Translations under genes and position numbers: made by a program
Assembly: GCA_900769405.1 (NCBI GenBank)
Contig: CAAGGL010000024.1
Span: forward strand, 1-64,000
Source of the DNA: an uncultured Alistipes sp.
GTDB taxonomy: Bacteria; Bacteroidota; Bacteroidia; Bacteroidales; Rikenellaceae
DNA: 64,000 bases
Direction of reading: 5' to 3'
The notes under the pieces: model-generated
Seen by the model: the letters and a program-made list of their open reading frames with translations, nothing else
The model's database searches: none
What the model was told of the DNA's origin: nothing
Shown: positions 1-9,758 of the stretch, one piece after another
Numbering within the stretch: the first letter of the stretch is position 1
How the letters are laid out: each line of letters opens with the position of its first letter

Positions 1-71
1 CAGGCAGCGAAGTTCTAATCATCAAACCTCTATTTAGCCCTACATCTCAGTTAGATAAAGATTACCTTTGA
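1..71 (+). CDS. Possible 3' end of a gene truncated by the window edge
   Basis: The third forward frame is open from the left edge to a TGA at 69-71 and would give a C-terminus reading about SEVLIIKPLF...LDKDYL. A strong intrinsic terminator begins only 13 nt after this stop, which favours a gene ending here. Frame 1 also ends early (TAA at 16-18), so the frame choice is uncertain. Too little is visible to name a product. Confidence 0.3.
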   Translation, partial: GSEVLIIKPLFSPTSQLDKDYL

Positions 72-83
72 GATGTTTGGTTC

Positions 84-116
84 GGTCGCTCCCCATCGCG
101 GGAGCGACCTTTTTTT
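84..116 (+). terminator. Intrinsic terminator before tig
   Basis: A perfect 10-bp stem (GGTCGCTCCC at 84-93 with GGGAGCGACC at 100-109) has a 6-nt loop and is followed by seven T. It ends the unit entering from the left edge. Confidence 0.9.
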
Positions 117-190
117 GTGATGTTGCGAAGGGTTATGTTACATATTTTGTTTTTTTTTGGTTGGTTGCAGGTTATTTCATAAAAAAAGAG

Positions 191-198
191 TACCTTTG
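191..198 (+). promoter_or_regulatory. Bacteroidota-type -7 box for tig
   Basis: TACCTTTG matches the TAnnTTTG consensus of the Bacteroidota primary sigma factor. A TTG at 165-167 is a loose -33 candidate with rather long spacing. The leader from here to the tig ATG is very A+T-rich and has no Shine-Dalgarno sequence, which is normal for this phylum. Confidence 0.7.
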
Positions 199-249
199 CA
201 GTCCGAATTATGCATAAAAATATAATAAAATAAATATAACTATTTCATT

Positions 250-1581
250 ATGAATATCGTAAGAGAACATCGCGAAGATCTCACCTCGCTTATTCGCGTA
301 ACGGTGAGCCAGTCGGATTACGCAGAGGCTGTCGATAAGACCCTCCGCGAGTATAAGCGCAAGGCTAATGTTCCGGGTTTCCGTCCCGGTATGGTACCTA
401 TGGGCATCGTAAACAAGATGTACCGCAAGGGCGTAGTTGCAGAGCAGTCGTATAAGTTGGCGTCGAACGCTTGCTTCGAGTACTTGGAGAAGGAGAAGAT
501 CGACTTCTTGGGTGATGTACTGCCCAGCGACGAGCAGAAGGAGTTCGATTTCGACAACCAGACCGATTTCGAGTTCGTATTCCAGATTGGTGAGGCTCCC
601 GCTATCGACATCAAGCTTTCGGAGAAGGATAAGCTTACCTATTATAATATTGAGATCTCGAAGGAGATGCACGACAACTTCCGCAGCAACTACCTGCGCC
701 GTTTCGGTCGTTTGGTAGAGGTTGAGGCTGTTGAGGCTGACGAGGCTCTGTCGGGTACTCTGGACAACGGCGAGATGCGCGTTGAGGACGCTTACGTTGG
801 TCTGATCTCGATGACCGACGAGGAGCGCAAGCCCTTCATCGGCAAGAAGGTTGGCGACAAGATGTCGGTTAACGTAAACGAGTTGTTCAAGAGCGAGTCG
901 CAGCGTGCAGCAATCCTGGGCGTTAAGGCTGAGGAGTTGGCTGAGATCAAGCCCGAGTTCGAGTTGGAGATCACCAAGATTCGCCGTTTCGCTGAGCCCG
1001 AGTTGAACGAGGAGTTCTTCAAGATGGCATTCTCCGATGGTAAGGTTGCAGACGAGAAGGGTCTGGACGAGTTCATCGACGCACAGATCGCTGGCGATTT
1101 GAAGCGTGATAGCGACTACCTGTTCGTACAGCATATGCGCGAGATGTTGGTTAAGAAGGCAGATATGAAGCTGCCCGAGGCATTCTTGAAGCACTGGTTG
1201 TTCGTGATCAACGAGGGTAAGTTCTCGATGGAGGAGATCGAGAAGGACTTCGCTGGTTTCTTGAAGATGTACGAGTGGAGCCTGATCCAGAAGCACTATG
1301 CTAAGGCTCTCGAATTGCAGGTTAGCGAGGAGGAGGCTTTGCAGGAGGCTAAGGCTCTGGCAGCTATGCAGTTTGCTCAGTACGGTATGGCATCGGCTCC
1401 CGATGATATGTTGACCAACTACGGCCGTTCGATCTTGGAGAACAAGCAGGAGGCATCGAAGATCTACGACAAGTTGTTCGAGTCGAAGATTGTTGAGGCT
1501 CTGCGTGCTCAGGTTAAGGTATCGGAGAAGAAGGTTTCGACTGAGGAGTTCGGCAAGATCGTCGAGAAGTTGAACGCCTAA
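250..1581 (+). CDS. tig: Trigger factor, ribosome-associated chaperone and prolyl isomerase
   Basis: Trigger factor binds the ribosome next to the exit tunnel and shields emerging chains. The 443-aa protein starts with the N-terminal ribosome-binding domain: the stretch around residues 35-50 (KANVPGFRPGMVPMGIV) is the Bacteroidota form of the GFRxGxxP ribosome-docking signature. A poorly conserved central PPIase-like region and a long, charged helical C-terminal domain follow. The length fits the family. It lies directly upstream of clpP and clpX, the usual tig-clpP-clpX order linking folding to proteolysis. The first ATG is preceded by an A+T-rich leader and a good -7 box, so the start is well supported. 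Confidence 0.95.
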   Translation: MNIVREHREDLTSLIRVTVSQSDYAEAVDKTLREYKRKANVPGFRPGMVPMGIVNKMYRKGVVAEQSYKLASNACFEYLEKEKIDFLGDVLPSDEQKEFDFDNQTDFEFVFQIGEAPAIDIKLSEKDKLTYYNIEISKEMHDNFRSNYLRRFGRLVEVEAVEADEALSGTLDNGEMRVEDAYVGLISMTDEERKPFIGKKVGDKMSVNVNELFKSESQRAAILGVKAEELAEIKPEFELEITKIRRFAEPELNEEFFKMAFSDGKVADEKGLDEFIDAQIAGDLKRDSDYLFVQHMREMLVKKADMKLPEAFLKHWLFVINEGKFSMEEIEKDFAGFLKMYEWSLIQKHYAKALELQVSEEEALQEAKALAAMQFAQYGMASAPDDMLTNYGRSILENKQEASKIYDKLFESKIVEALRAQVKVSEKKVSTEEFGKIVEKLNA

Positions 1582-1595
1582 ACGAATATAGTCCG

Positions 1596-1603
1596 TAGCT
1601 TTG
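1596..1603 (+). promoter_or_regulatory. Candidate promoter -7 box for clpP
   Basis: TAGCTTTG fits TAnnTTTG and lies 15 nt after the tig stop. A TTG at 1570-1572 is a possible -33 with a long 23-nt spacer. It would give clpPX a promoter of their own with a leader of about 110 nt. Confidence 0.45.
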
Positions 1604-1638
1604 GCTAAAAGGGTCGAAGCGGTCGTATAATTCACTTT

Positions 1639-1698
1639 AAGACTCCGTAAGGATTGATTTTTGCTTCAAAGATCGGTGCTTATGGAGTCTTTTGTTTA
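1639..1698 (+). terminator. Long-loop hairpin between tig and clpP
   Basis: AAGACTCCGTAAG (1639-1651) pairs with CTTATGGAGTCTT (1679-1691) with one mismatch, leaving a 27-nt loop, and is followed by a T-rich run. It could be a terminator for tig or an attenuator in the clpP leader. The long loop makes it a weaker terminator than the others here. Confidence 0.5.
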
Positions 1699-1721
1699 CA
1701 AACGGAATATAACGAGAGGAT

Positions 1722-2396
1722 ATGAAAAACGAATTTGAAAAATATGCAACGGGCCATCTGGGTATTTCGAGCCTGCGACTGCACAATTTCCAGTCGGTGG
1801 CGCAGGGATACGTATCGCCCACGATCATCGAGGAGCGTCAGCTGAATGTGGCAACGATGGACGTCTTTTCGCGCTTGATGATGGATCGCATCATCTTCTT
1901 GGGTGCGCCCATTTATGACGATGCGGCTAATATTATTCAGGCACAGTTGCTGTTTTTGGAATCGGTTGATCCTGAGAAAGATATTCAGATTTACGTCAAT
2001 TCGCCCGGTGGTTCGGTATCGGCCGGTTTGGGTATTTACGACACGATGCAGCTGATCGCGCCCGACGTGGCAACGATCTGCACGGGTATGGCGGCCTCGA
2101 TGGGTGCTGTGTTGCTGGCGGCGGGTGCTGCGGGCAAGCGCTCGGCACTGCCTCACTCGCGTGTGATGATCCACCAGCCGCTGGGTGGCACTCAGGGTCA
2201 GGCATCGGATATCGAGATCACGGCGCGTGAGATTTTGCGCACCAAGCGCGAGTTGTATGATATTCTGTCGTTGCATACGGGTCAGCCGATCAAGAAGATC
2301 GAGCGCGATGCCGATCGTGACTATTGGCTCTCGTCGGAGGAGGCTAAGGCCTATGGTTTGATTGACGAGGTGCTGACCAAACGCGAAAAGAGATAA
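1722..2396 (+). CDS. clpP: ATP-dependent Clp protease proteolytic subunit
   Basis: ClpP forms the barrel-shaped serine peptidase that degrades proteins unfolded by ClpX. The 224-aa protein has the complete triad: Ser126 in GMAASMGAVLL, His151 in SRVMIHQP, and Asp200 in the IERDADRDYWL segment. The NSPGGSV oxyanion/strand motif is at about 93-99. A short N-terminal extension precedes the axial-loop region and may be a propeptide. clpX follows after 10 nt, so the two are almost certainly co-transcribed. Confidence 0.96.
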   Translation: MKNEFEKYATGHLGISSLRLHNFQSVAQGYVSPTIIEERQLNVATMDVFSRLMMDRIIFLGAPIYDDAANIIQAQLLFLESVDPEKDIQIYVNSPGGSVSAGLGIYDTMQLIAPDVATICTGMAASMGAVLLAAGAAGKRSALPHSRVMIHQPLGGTQGQASDIEITAREILRTKRELYDILSLHTGQPIKKIERDADRDYWLSSEEAKAYGLIDEVLTKREKR

Positions 2397-2406
2397 TCGA
2401 GAAAGT

Positions 2407-3675
<1,269 letters not shown>

Positions 3676-3700
3676 TTAATAGTTTGTCGAAAAATGATTA

Positions 3701-3730
3701 ACGTAAGTTCTTTGGGACTTACGTTTTTTT
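3701..3730 (+). terminator. Intrinsic terminator of clpPX
   Basis: ACGTAAGT (3701-3708) and ACTTACGT (3717-3724) form a perfect 8-bp stem followed by six T. Its loop contains the TTTG that also fits as the -33 box of the next promoter. Confidence 0.85.
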
Positions 3731-3740
3731 ATTATATTTG
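3711..3740 (+). promoter_or_regulatory. Promoter of the transketolase gene
   Basis: TTTG at 3711-3714 and TATATTTG at 3733-3740, separated by 18 nt, match the Bacteroidota -33/-7 pair. The -33 element sits inside the loop of the clpX terminator, so termination and initiation signals overlap. Confidence 0.75.
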
Positions 3741-3841
3741 CGAGCGGTAATGTGGAAATGTTATAAAAAATGATAATAAAACCGCATTGAAACGCGCGTA
3801 AAACGCCAAAATCCGAATAATAACTAAAAAAATATATATCA

Positions 3842-5875
3842 ATGGGAAGAAATCAAATGAAAGCAGCAGCCGATAACATTCGCGTATTGACTGCCGCAAT
3901 GGTCGAAAAAGCCAAATCGGGACACCCGGGCGGTGCAATGGGTGGTGCCGATTTCGTCAATGTGCTCTATTCGGAGTTTTTGCGTTACGATCCCGACAAC
4001 ACGGCCTATCCGTTCCGCGATCGCTTTTTCCTCGATCCGGGTCATATGTCGCCTATGCTGTATGGCGTTTTGGCGTTGGCAGGTCACTTCTCGATGGACG
4101 ATCTGCGCGAGTTCCGTCAGTGGGGTAGCGTAACCCCAGGTCATCCCGAGGTTAATGTGGCTCGTTGCATCGAGAACACTTCGGGTCCGCTGGGTCAGGG
4201 TCACGCGATGGCTATTGGTGCAGCTATTGCCGAGCGTTTCATTGCAACTCGTTTTGGCGAGTGGGCTGCTCACAAGACCTATGCTTACATCTCGGACGGT
4301 GGTATTCAGGAGGAGGTTTCGCAGGGTGTTGGCCGCTTGGCAGGTCACCTGGGTCTGAACAACCTGATTATGTACTACGATGCAAACAATGTTCAGCTCT
4401 CGACAACTGTTGAGGAGGTTGATACTGAGGATATTGTAGCTAAGTATGAGGCTTGGGGCTGGCGCGTGATGAGCGTTGATGGTCACTCGGTAGAGCAGAT
4501 CCGCGAGGCTTTGAAGGCTGCAAACGAGGAGAAGGAGCGTCCTACACTGATCGTTGGTAAGACCGTGATGGGTAAGGGTGCGGTTGGTGCCGATGGTTCG
4601 AGCCGCGAGAATTTGGTTTCGACTCACGGTCAGCCGTTGAGCAAGGCCGGTGTTGATGTAGCAGCTACGATCAAGGGCTTGGGTGGTGATCCCGAGGATC
4701 CGTTCCAGATCTTCCCCGAGGCTGTTGAGTTGTACGCAAAGCGCCGCGAGGAGTTGCGCGCTTGGGCAGCTGAGCACAAGGCTGTTGGCGAGGCTTGGAG
4801 CAAGGAGAACCCCGAGGAGGCAGCTAAGTTGGAGGCATTCTTCTCGAACAAACTTCCCGAGATCGACTATTCGACCATCAAGGTTGGCGAGGGTGTAGCA
4901 ACACGTGTTGCGTCGGCAGCTGTTCTGGGCGAGTACTCGGCAAAGGTTGAGAATATGATCGTTATGTCGGCCGATTTGAGCAACTCGGATCGTACTGACG
5001 GCTTTATGAAGCATACCCACCCGATCGTTAAGGGCGACTTCACGGGTCGTTTCCTCAATATGGGTGTTAGCGAGTTGACGATGGCTTGCGTGATGAACGG
5101 TATGGCACTGCACGGTGGTGTGATCCCCGTTGGCGGTACCTTCTTCGTCTTCTCGGACTATATGAAACCCGCAATTCGTATGTCGGCATTGATGCGTCTG
5201 CACGTTGTGTTTGTTTGGACTCACGACTCGTTCCGCGTGGGCGAGGACGGTCCTACTCACCAGCCTGTTGAGCACGAGATGCAGATTCGTCTGTTGGAGC
5301 ACCTGCACAACCACCGCGGCGAGCGCTCGATGGTTGTTTTGCGTCCTGCTGATGCAACTGAGGCTATCGCATCGTGGAAGATCGCATTGGAGGAGGAGCG
5401 CCCTGTGGGTCTGATCTTCTCGCGCCAGAATGTTGACGATGTTCCTGCAATGGGCGAGAGCCGCTTCGATGAGGCTATGGTCGGTGCAAAGCGTGGCGGT
5501 TATGTAGTTGCTGACTGCGAGGGTACTCCCGATGTAGTGATGGTTGCAAGCGGTTCGGAGGTTTCGACTCTGATCGCAGGTGCTGCGAAGTTGAACGAGG
5601 AGGGTATCAAGACCCGCATCGTTTCGGCTCCGAGCGAGGCTCTGTTCTTCGATCAGCCTGCGGAGTATCGCAACGAGGTACTGCCCGAGGGTATTGTTCG
5701 CTACGGCTTGACTTCGGGTCTGCCTATGACCTTGCAGGCGCTGGTTGGCTTATCGGGCAAGATCCACGGTTTGGATCACTTTGGCTATTCGGCTCCGTTC
5801 AAGGTGCTCGACGAGAAGTTCGGTTTCTCGGGCGAGACCGTTTATAAGGAGGTTAAGGAGATGTTGGGTCGATAG
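3842..5875 (+). CDS. tkt: Transketolase
   Basis: This thiamine-diphosphate enzyme moves two-carbon units between sugar phosphates in the non-oxidative pentose phosphate pathway. The 677-aa length is that of full-length bacterial transketolases. The N-terminal half shows KSGHPGGAMGGADF and, near residue 150, the diphosphate/Mg-binding segment around SDGGIQEEVSQG. The pyrimidine-binding half contains the RVGEDGPTHQPVEH signature, whose His residues help bind substrate phosphate. It is a single-gene unit with its own promoter and a following hairpin, so the protein is not split into two subunits as in some anaerobes. Confidence 0.96.
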   Translation: MGRNQMKAAADNIRVLTAAMVEKAKSGHPGGAMGGADFVNVLYSEFLRYDPDNTAYPFRDRFFLDPGHMSPMLYGVLALAGHFSMDDLREFRQWGSVTPGHPEVNVARCIENTSGPLGQGHAMAIGAAIAERFIATRFGEWAAHKTYAYISDGGIQEEVSQGVGRLAGHLGLNNLIMYYDANNVQLSTTVEEVDTEDIVAKYEAWGWRVMSVDGHSVEQIREALKAANEEKERPTLIVGKTVMGKGAVGADGSSRENLVSTHGQPLSKAGVDVAATIKGLGGDPEDPFQIFPEAVELYAKRREELRAWAAEHKAVGEAWSKENPEEAAKLEAFFSNKLPEIDYSTIKVGEGVATRVASAAVLGEYSAKVENMIVMSADLSNSDRTDGFMKHTHPIVKGDFTGRFLNMGVSELTMACVMNGMALHGGVIPVGGTFFVFSDYMKPAIRMSALMRLHVVFVWTHDSFRVGEDGPTHQPVEHEMQIRLLEHLHNHRGERSMVVLRPADATEAIASWKIALEEERPVGLIFSRQNVDDVPAMGESRFDEAMVGAKRGGYVVADCEGTPDVVMVASGSEVSTLIAGAAKLNEEGIKTRIVSAPSEALFFDQPAEYRNEVLPEGIVRYGLTSGLPMTLQALVGLSGKIHGLDHFGYSAPFKVLDEKFGFSGETVYKEVKEMLGR

Positions 5876-5900
5876 GCTCGGCAATCCGATAAATTGATAT

Positions 5901-5937
5901 AGGTACCGATTCGTGCGCGGGTCGGTACCTATTTAAT
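5901..5937 (+). terminator. Hairpin after tkt
   Basis: AGGTACCGA (5901-5909) pairs with TCGGTACCT (5922-5930). The tail ATTTAATAAT is only weakly T-rich, so some read-through into the AraC gene is possible. Confidence 0.6.
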
Positions 5938-5954
5938 AATAAAACAACAGAGAG

Positions 5955-6863
5955 ATGAATCCCCACCACCCAAATGGTTGTCCTCACGCGTCGCATCCTC
6001 ACGATGTGACGGGTGCACCGTCGGCTATGGCGCCCCGTTTGGCAATGGCAATGGGTGGATTCCCGCTCAAATTGCGCAGGCTCGATGCGCCCGATTCGCG
6101 TATTGAGTCGCCGTCACCGCCGATGCGTGCGCCGATCCATACGTTCTTGTGCTTGGAGCGTGGCGAGGCGATGATTGCAGTGGGCGAGGAGCGAATGTTG
6201 CTGCACGCGGGCGAGTGCGCGCTGATACCTGTGGGTCAGTCGTTTGCGGTGCTCTATTACCATAATTGCGTCGGCTATATGGGCGGTTTCGGTGCGGAAT
6301 TATTGAGCGACGGTCAGGCAGGAAATATGATGCGCCGCTCGGAGTCGCTGCGTGGCTGGAAGATTGTGCGCGCGAGCTTTGCCGAGAATGAGATTCGATT
6401 CGTCGCAACGATCCTCGAACGCCTGATGTGCGAGAGCGAAGGGGAGCGCAACATCGAGATCGTGCGCAGCTATCTGTCGGCATTTCTGGCGGAGATCGAC
6501 CGCCGTGCGTCAAAGGCCAACTCGGCGGGTGATGTGCTGAGCGATCGTTTTGTGGCAATGGTTTTCGAGGCGTCGGATCGTCGCGCGAGCATTGGTCAAT
6601 ATGCTGAGCGTCTGGGTGTTAGTGCGGCAACGCTGTATCGTGTTGTTAAGCGTTCGACGGGCAAGACCCCGCTTGCGTGGATCGACGAGGCGGTGGTGTC
6701 GGAGGCTAAGGCGCTGCTGAGTCATACCGATCTGACGGTCAATGAGATTGGCGCGCGTGTCGGTGTGCTCGATCCGAGTTATTTCTCGCGTTTCTTCCGT
6801 AAGCAGGTGGGTGTGTCGCCCATCGACTTCCGTGAGAAGATGAAAAAATCCCACTCAAAATAA
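5955..6863 (+). CDS. AraC-family regulator with a His/Cys-rich N-terminus
   Basis: Transcription factor of 302 aa. Residues about 45-130 form a cupin-like sensor region (RGEAMIAVGEE, HAGECALIPVGQSF). Residues about 195-295 hold the paired helix-turn-helix of the AraC/XylS family (IGQYAERLGVSAATLYR, then LTVNEIGARVGVLDPSYFSRFF and the closing GVSPIDFR). The first 16 residues contain five His and one Cys (H4, H5, C9, H11, H14, H16), a possible metal-binding arm not typical of the family. The first ATG is used; Met25 and Met31 are alternative starts that would remove this arm. It lies 66 bp upstream of a TonB-dependent receptor on the same strand and probably regulates it; that is inference. Confidence 0.88.
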   Translation: MNPHHPNGCPHASHPHDVTGAPSAMAPRLAMAMGGFPLKLRRLDAPDSRIESPSPPMRAPIHTFLCLERGEAMIAVGEERMLLHAGECALIPVGQSFAVLYYHNCVGYMGGFGAELLSDGQAGNMMRRSESLRGWKIVRASFAENEIRFVATILERLMCESEGERNIEIVRSYLSAFLAEIDRRASKANSAGDVLSDRFVAMVFEASDRRASIGQYAERLGVSAATLYRVVKRSTGKTPLAWIDEAVVSEAKALLSHTDLTVNEIGARVGVLDPSYFSRFFRKQVGVSPIDFREKMKKSHSK

Positions 6864-6895
6864 ATATCGTCCTATCAAATTGAGGGCGCGTGCCG

Positions 6896-6903
6896 TACCT
6901 TTG
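6896..6903 (+). promoter_or_regulatory. -7 box for the TonB-dependent receptor
   Basis: TACCTTTG matches TAnnTTTG and lies 26 nt before the receptor start. No convincing -33 box is spaced correctly, which would fit a promoter that needs an activator such as the adjacent AraC protein. Confidence 0.6.
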
Positions 6904-6929
6904 CATTGTTGAATAGAGTCTGATCATCA

Positions 6930-9164
6930 ATGCGATTTGCACTTACGATAATTTCGATATTTCTTTTTGCCACCTTGTCGGCGCAGGGTGTCGATTCGCT
7001 GTTTGTTCCCGTGCCCGAGGTATCGGTGACGACGCAGATGAAGCAGCGAGGCCTGGTCGAACATACGGTGGCCAAGACCGAGATATTTATGTATGACGCT
7101 GAGCGCGAATCGATTGACGATATGCGTTCGGTGTCGGCATACGCTCCGAATTTCTATGTGCCCGACTATGGGTCGCGTATGACCTCGTCGATTTATATGC
7201 GCGGTATGGGCGCGCGAATCGACCAGCCCGCGGTGGGTCTGTATGTCGATGACGCCCCGATGCTCAATAAGAATGCCTTCGATTTCGATGTGCTCGATCT
7301 GCGCAGTGTCAAACTGTTTCGCGGTCCGCAGAGCACGCTCTATGGTCGCAATACGATGGCGGGCGTGATGGATGTGCATACGCTGTCGCCATTTTCGTAT
7401 AGGGGTACGCGCCTTGCGGCTGAGTATGGCACGGCTAACTCGTTGAAAATCCGCGCGTCGCACTATGCACTTGTAAAAGAGGATCTGGGTGTTTCGGTCG
7501 GTGGTTATTTCCGCCATACCGACGGAATGTTCACTAACGAGTACGATGGCGAGCGCCTCGATTGGGAGCACGGTGGCGGCGGTCGCGCGAAGGTTGAGTG
7601 GCGCAAGGGTGCGCTGTCGCTGAGCAATACATTGTCGGCCGATGCGGTCAATCAGGGCGGCTGGCCCTACCAACTCGTTGAGGCCAGTGGCGAGAAACTG
7701 CCGACCAACTATAACGATCCGAGCAACTATACCCGTCTGTCGCTGAGTGATGCACTGCGAGTGGCGTACGAGGGTGATAATTATATGGTTACGAGCGTTA
7801 CGTCGTGGAACTATCTGGACGATTGTATGACTCTCGATCAGGATTTCACGCCGCGTTCGATGTTCACCTTGCAGCAGGCGCAGAAGGAGCACACGCTGAC
7901 CGAGGAGGTGATCGTGAAGTACGATCCCACGCAACGCTACTCGGCACGTTTCGGCGCATTTGGATTCTACAAGCACCTCAATATGGCTGCTCCCGTGCGT
8001 TTCAAGCGCGACGGTATCGACGAACTGATCCTCGCCAACGCCAATAAGGGTATCCAGCAGATGTTCCCCGACCACGCCATCGAGATCGAGGAGAGCGAGT
8101 TCGACATCACGAGCGACTTCCGCAATCCGACGTGGGGCGCGGCGCTGTTCCATACCTCGGAGTTTAAATTGGGTCGCTGGTCGTTTGGTGCGGGCGTACG
8201 TTTCGACTACGAGCAGACGACGCTCCATTACGATAGCCGCGCCACGATCCACTACCGCTTCACGATGACAATGCCCCGCTTTAAGCAGCTCGAATCGACC
8301 TTCAAGGGTCGTAACCGCAAGTCGTTCTTCGAGGTGCTGCCGCGCGTGGCGGTGAATTACAATGCGCCTCGATTCAATGCATACGCCACTGTGTCAAAGG
8401 GTTATAAGGCGGGCGGATTCAATACGCAGATCTTCTCGGATATTCTCCAAAACCGAATGATGACCGATATGATGTCGGATCTGGGTGTCTATCTCGACCA
8501 GACGGGACCGAGCTACGACACTGCCGAGGCTACGGGCTACAAACCCGAACACAGCTGGAACTATGAGGTGGGCGCGAGCTACACCCCTGCACCGAAATTC
8601 TCGGTCGAGGCGTCGCTGTTCTATATCGATTGCCGCGATCAGCAGCTGACGGTCTTCCCTGCGGGTAAATCGACGGGTCGAATGATGACAAATGCCGGTC
8701 GCACACGCAGTTACGGCGCTGAGGCGACTGTCGATTGGACACCGATCAATAATCTCGACCTGCGCGCGGCGTATGGTTATACGAATGCCCGATTCCTCAA
8801 ATACAACGATGGAAATAACGACTATCGAGGTCGCTATGTGCCTTACGCTCCGCAGCATACGCTGTCGCTCAGTGGCGACTACACGTGGCACGTCAATCGC
8901 ACGTTGAACCGTGTTCGCCTGCACGCCGATTGGCGAGGTGTCGGTCGCATCTATTGGAACGAGTCGAATACGCTCAGTCAGCCCTTCTATGGGTTGTTGG
9001 GGGCGTCGGTGGCGCTCGATTTCCCGCATTGGACATTCGAGGTGTGGGGACGTAATCTGACCAATGCGAAGTACGATACGTTCTATTTTGTGTCGGTTGG
9101 CAATGCCTTTATGCAGAACGGTCGCCCGCGCCAATTGGGCGTTAAACTATCATTTGAATTTTAA
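6930..9164 (+). CDS. TonB-dependent outer-membrane receptor
   Basis: The 744-aa protein has a signal peptide (about residues 1-19, ending LSAQG), an N-terminal plug domain (DDMRSVSAYAPNFYVPDYGS through RGPQSTLYGRNTMAGVMDV, the classical plug motif) and a long beta-barrel. It ends in an aromatic-terminated strand (LGVKLSFEF), as expected for BAM-inserted barrels. It lacks the carboxypeptidase-regulatory-like N-terminal domain of SusC proteins, and no SusD gene follows. It is therefore more like a siderophore, haem, cobalamin or metal receptor than a glycan importer. It is preceded by an AraC regulator and followed 20 bp later by a calycin-like lipoprotein that may be its surface partner. The substrate is unknown. 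Confidence 0.92.
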   Translation: MRFALTIISIFLFATLSAQGVDSLFVPVPEVSVTTQMKQRGLVEHTVAKTEIFMYDAERESIDDMRSVSAYAPNFYVPDYGSRMTSSIYMRGMGARIDQPAVGLYVDDAPMLNKNAFDFDVLDLRSVKLFRGPQSTLYGRNTMAGVMDVHTLSPFSYRGTRLAAEYGTANSLKIRASHYALVKEDLGVSVGGYFRHTDGMFTNEYDGERLDWEHGGGGRAKVEWRKGALSLSNTLSADAVNQGGWPYQLVEASGEKLPTNYNDPSNYTRLSLSDALRVAYEGDNYMVTSVTSWNYLDDCMTLDQDFTPRSMFTLQQAQKEHTLTEEVIVKYDPTQRYSARFGAFGFYKHLNMAAPVRFKRDGIDELILANANKGIQQMFPDHAIEIEESEFDITSDFRNPTWGAALFHTSEFKLGRWSFGAGVRFDYEQTTLHYDSRATIHYRFTMTMPRFKQLESTFKGRNRKSFFEVLPRVAVNYNAPRFNAYATVSKGYKAGGFNTQIFSDILQNRMMTDMMSDLGVYLDQTGPSYDTAEATGYKPEHSWNYEVGASYTPAPKFSVEASLFYIDCRDQQLTVFPAGKSTGRMMTNAGRTRSYGAEATVDWTPINNLDLRAAYGYTNARFLKYNDGNNDYRGRYVPYAPQHTLSLSGDYTWHVNRTLNRVRLHADWRGVGRIYWNESNTLSQPFYGLLGASVALDFPHWTFEVWGRNLTNAKYDTFYFVSVGNAFMQNGRPRQLGVKLSFEF

Positions 9165-9184
9165 CAATTAATACCTAATAAATT

Positions 9185-9646
9185 ATGAAAATTTTTAAGT
9201 TCTTTGCACTTGTAGCGATGATGTTCGGTATGGTCGCTTGCAACAATGAGAAGACTCCCGAACCGGTTATCGATCTCGATACCGCTACGGCTTACAATGG
9301 AACGGTGTCGGTCGTTGTTGCCGGTCAGGAGATCCCGACTACTAATAGTGTGGTCGAAATCGTTCCTTCTGCGGACGGTAAATCGTTCAACATCGTCTTC
9401 AAGATGATCCGATTTGTTCCCCAGATGCCTGCTCTTGACATCACGATTCCGACAATCGGTTATGTGATTGAAGATGAAGTGATTTCGTTTGCTGCCGAGG
9501 GCGTTATTCCTATCTGTATGGGTGGCGAGTTTCCCCAGTATATCGTAACTGGCTTGAAGGGCACGATCACTGCAACCTCGATCGACTTGTCGTTGAAATT
9601 CGGTGAGTACCAGACCTCGTTCAAGGGCTCTGTTGTAAAGGAGTAA
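9185..9646 (+). CDS. Calycin-like lipoprotein
   Basis: The 153-aa protein starts with a lipoprotein signal (lipobox GMVAC, Cys at about 19). The rest is a compact beta-rich region (TAYNGTVSVVVAGQEIP... to LKGTITATSIDLSLKFG) with the look of the Bacteroidota calycin-like/lipocalin-fold lipoproteins. Family placement is by pattern memory and not by a profile search. It follows the TonB receptor by 20 bp and is probably co-transcribed. A small surface lipoprotein beside a TonB receptor could capture ligand, as haemophores do, but the ligand is unknown. Confidence 0.7.
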   Translation: MKIFKFFALVAMMFGMVACNNEKTPEPVIDLDTATAYNGTVSVVVAGQEIPTTNSVVEIVPSADGKSFNIVFKMIRFVPQMPALDITIPTIGYVIEDEVISFAAEGVIPICMGGEFPQYIVTGLKGTITATSIDLSLKFGEYQTSFKGSVVKE

Positions 9647-9664
9647 TTATTACTAACTAAACGA

Positions 9665-9697
9665 AAAATCCGCCTCGATCTCGGGGCGGATTTTTTT
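9665..9697 (+). terminator. Terminator after the receptor/lipoprotein unit
   Basis: AATCCGCC (9667-9674) pairs with GGCGGATT (9685-9692) and runs into seven T. On the minus strand the A-run also becomes a T-run, so it may stop the rlmH transcript as well. Confidence 0.85.
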
Positions 9698-9727
9698 GTG
9701 TACTATCCTAAACTTGCAAATGAAATC

Positions 9728-9753
9728 TTTAATTGTGAATTGTGAATTGTGAA
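9728..9753 (+). repeat. Heptad repeat (GTGAATT)n, copy A
   Basis: About three and a half tandem units of the 7-mer GTGAATT lie 6 bp beyond the stop of rlmH. Read on the gene's own strand the unit is AATTCAC. The same repeat occurs at 17855-17930, 59363-59396 and 63347-63380. Confidence 0.85.
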
Positions 9754-9758
9754 TCTCT

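Noticed and set aside
208..1635. 475-codon minus-strand frame
   Set aside because: Antisense to trigger factor; Leu-rich, low-complexity translation and no family resemblance.
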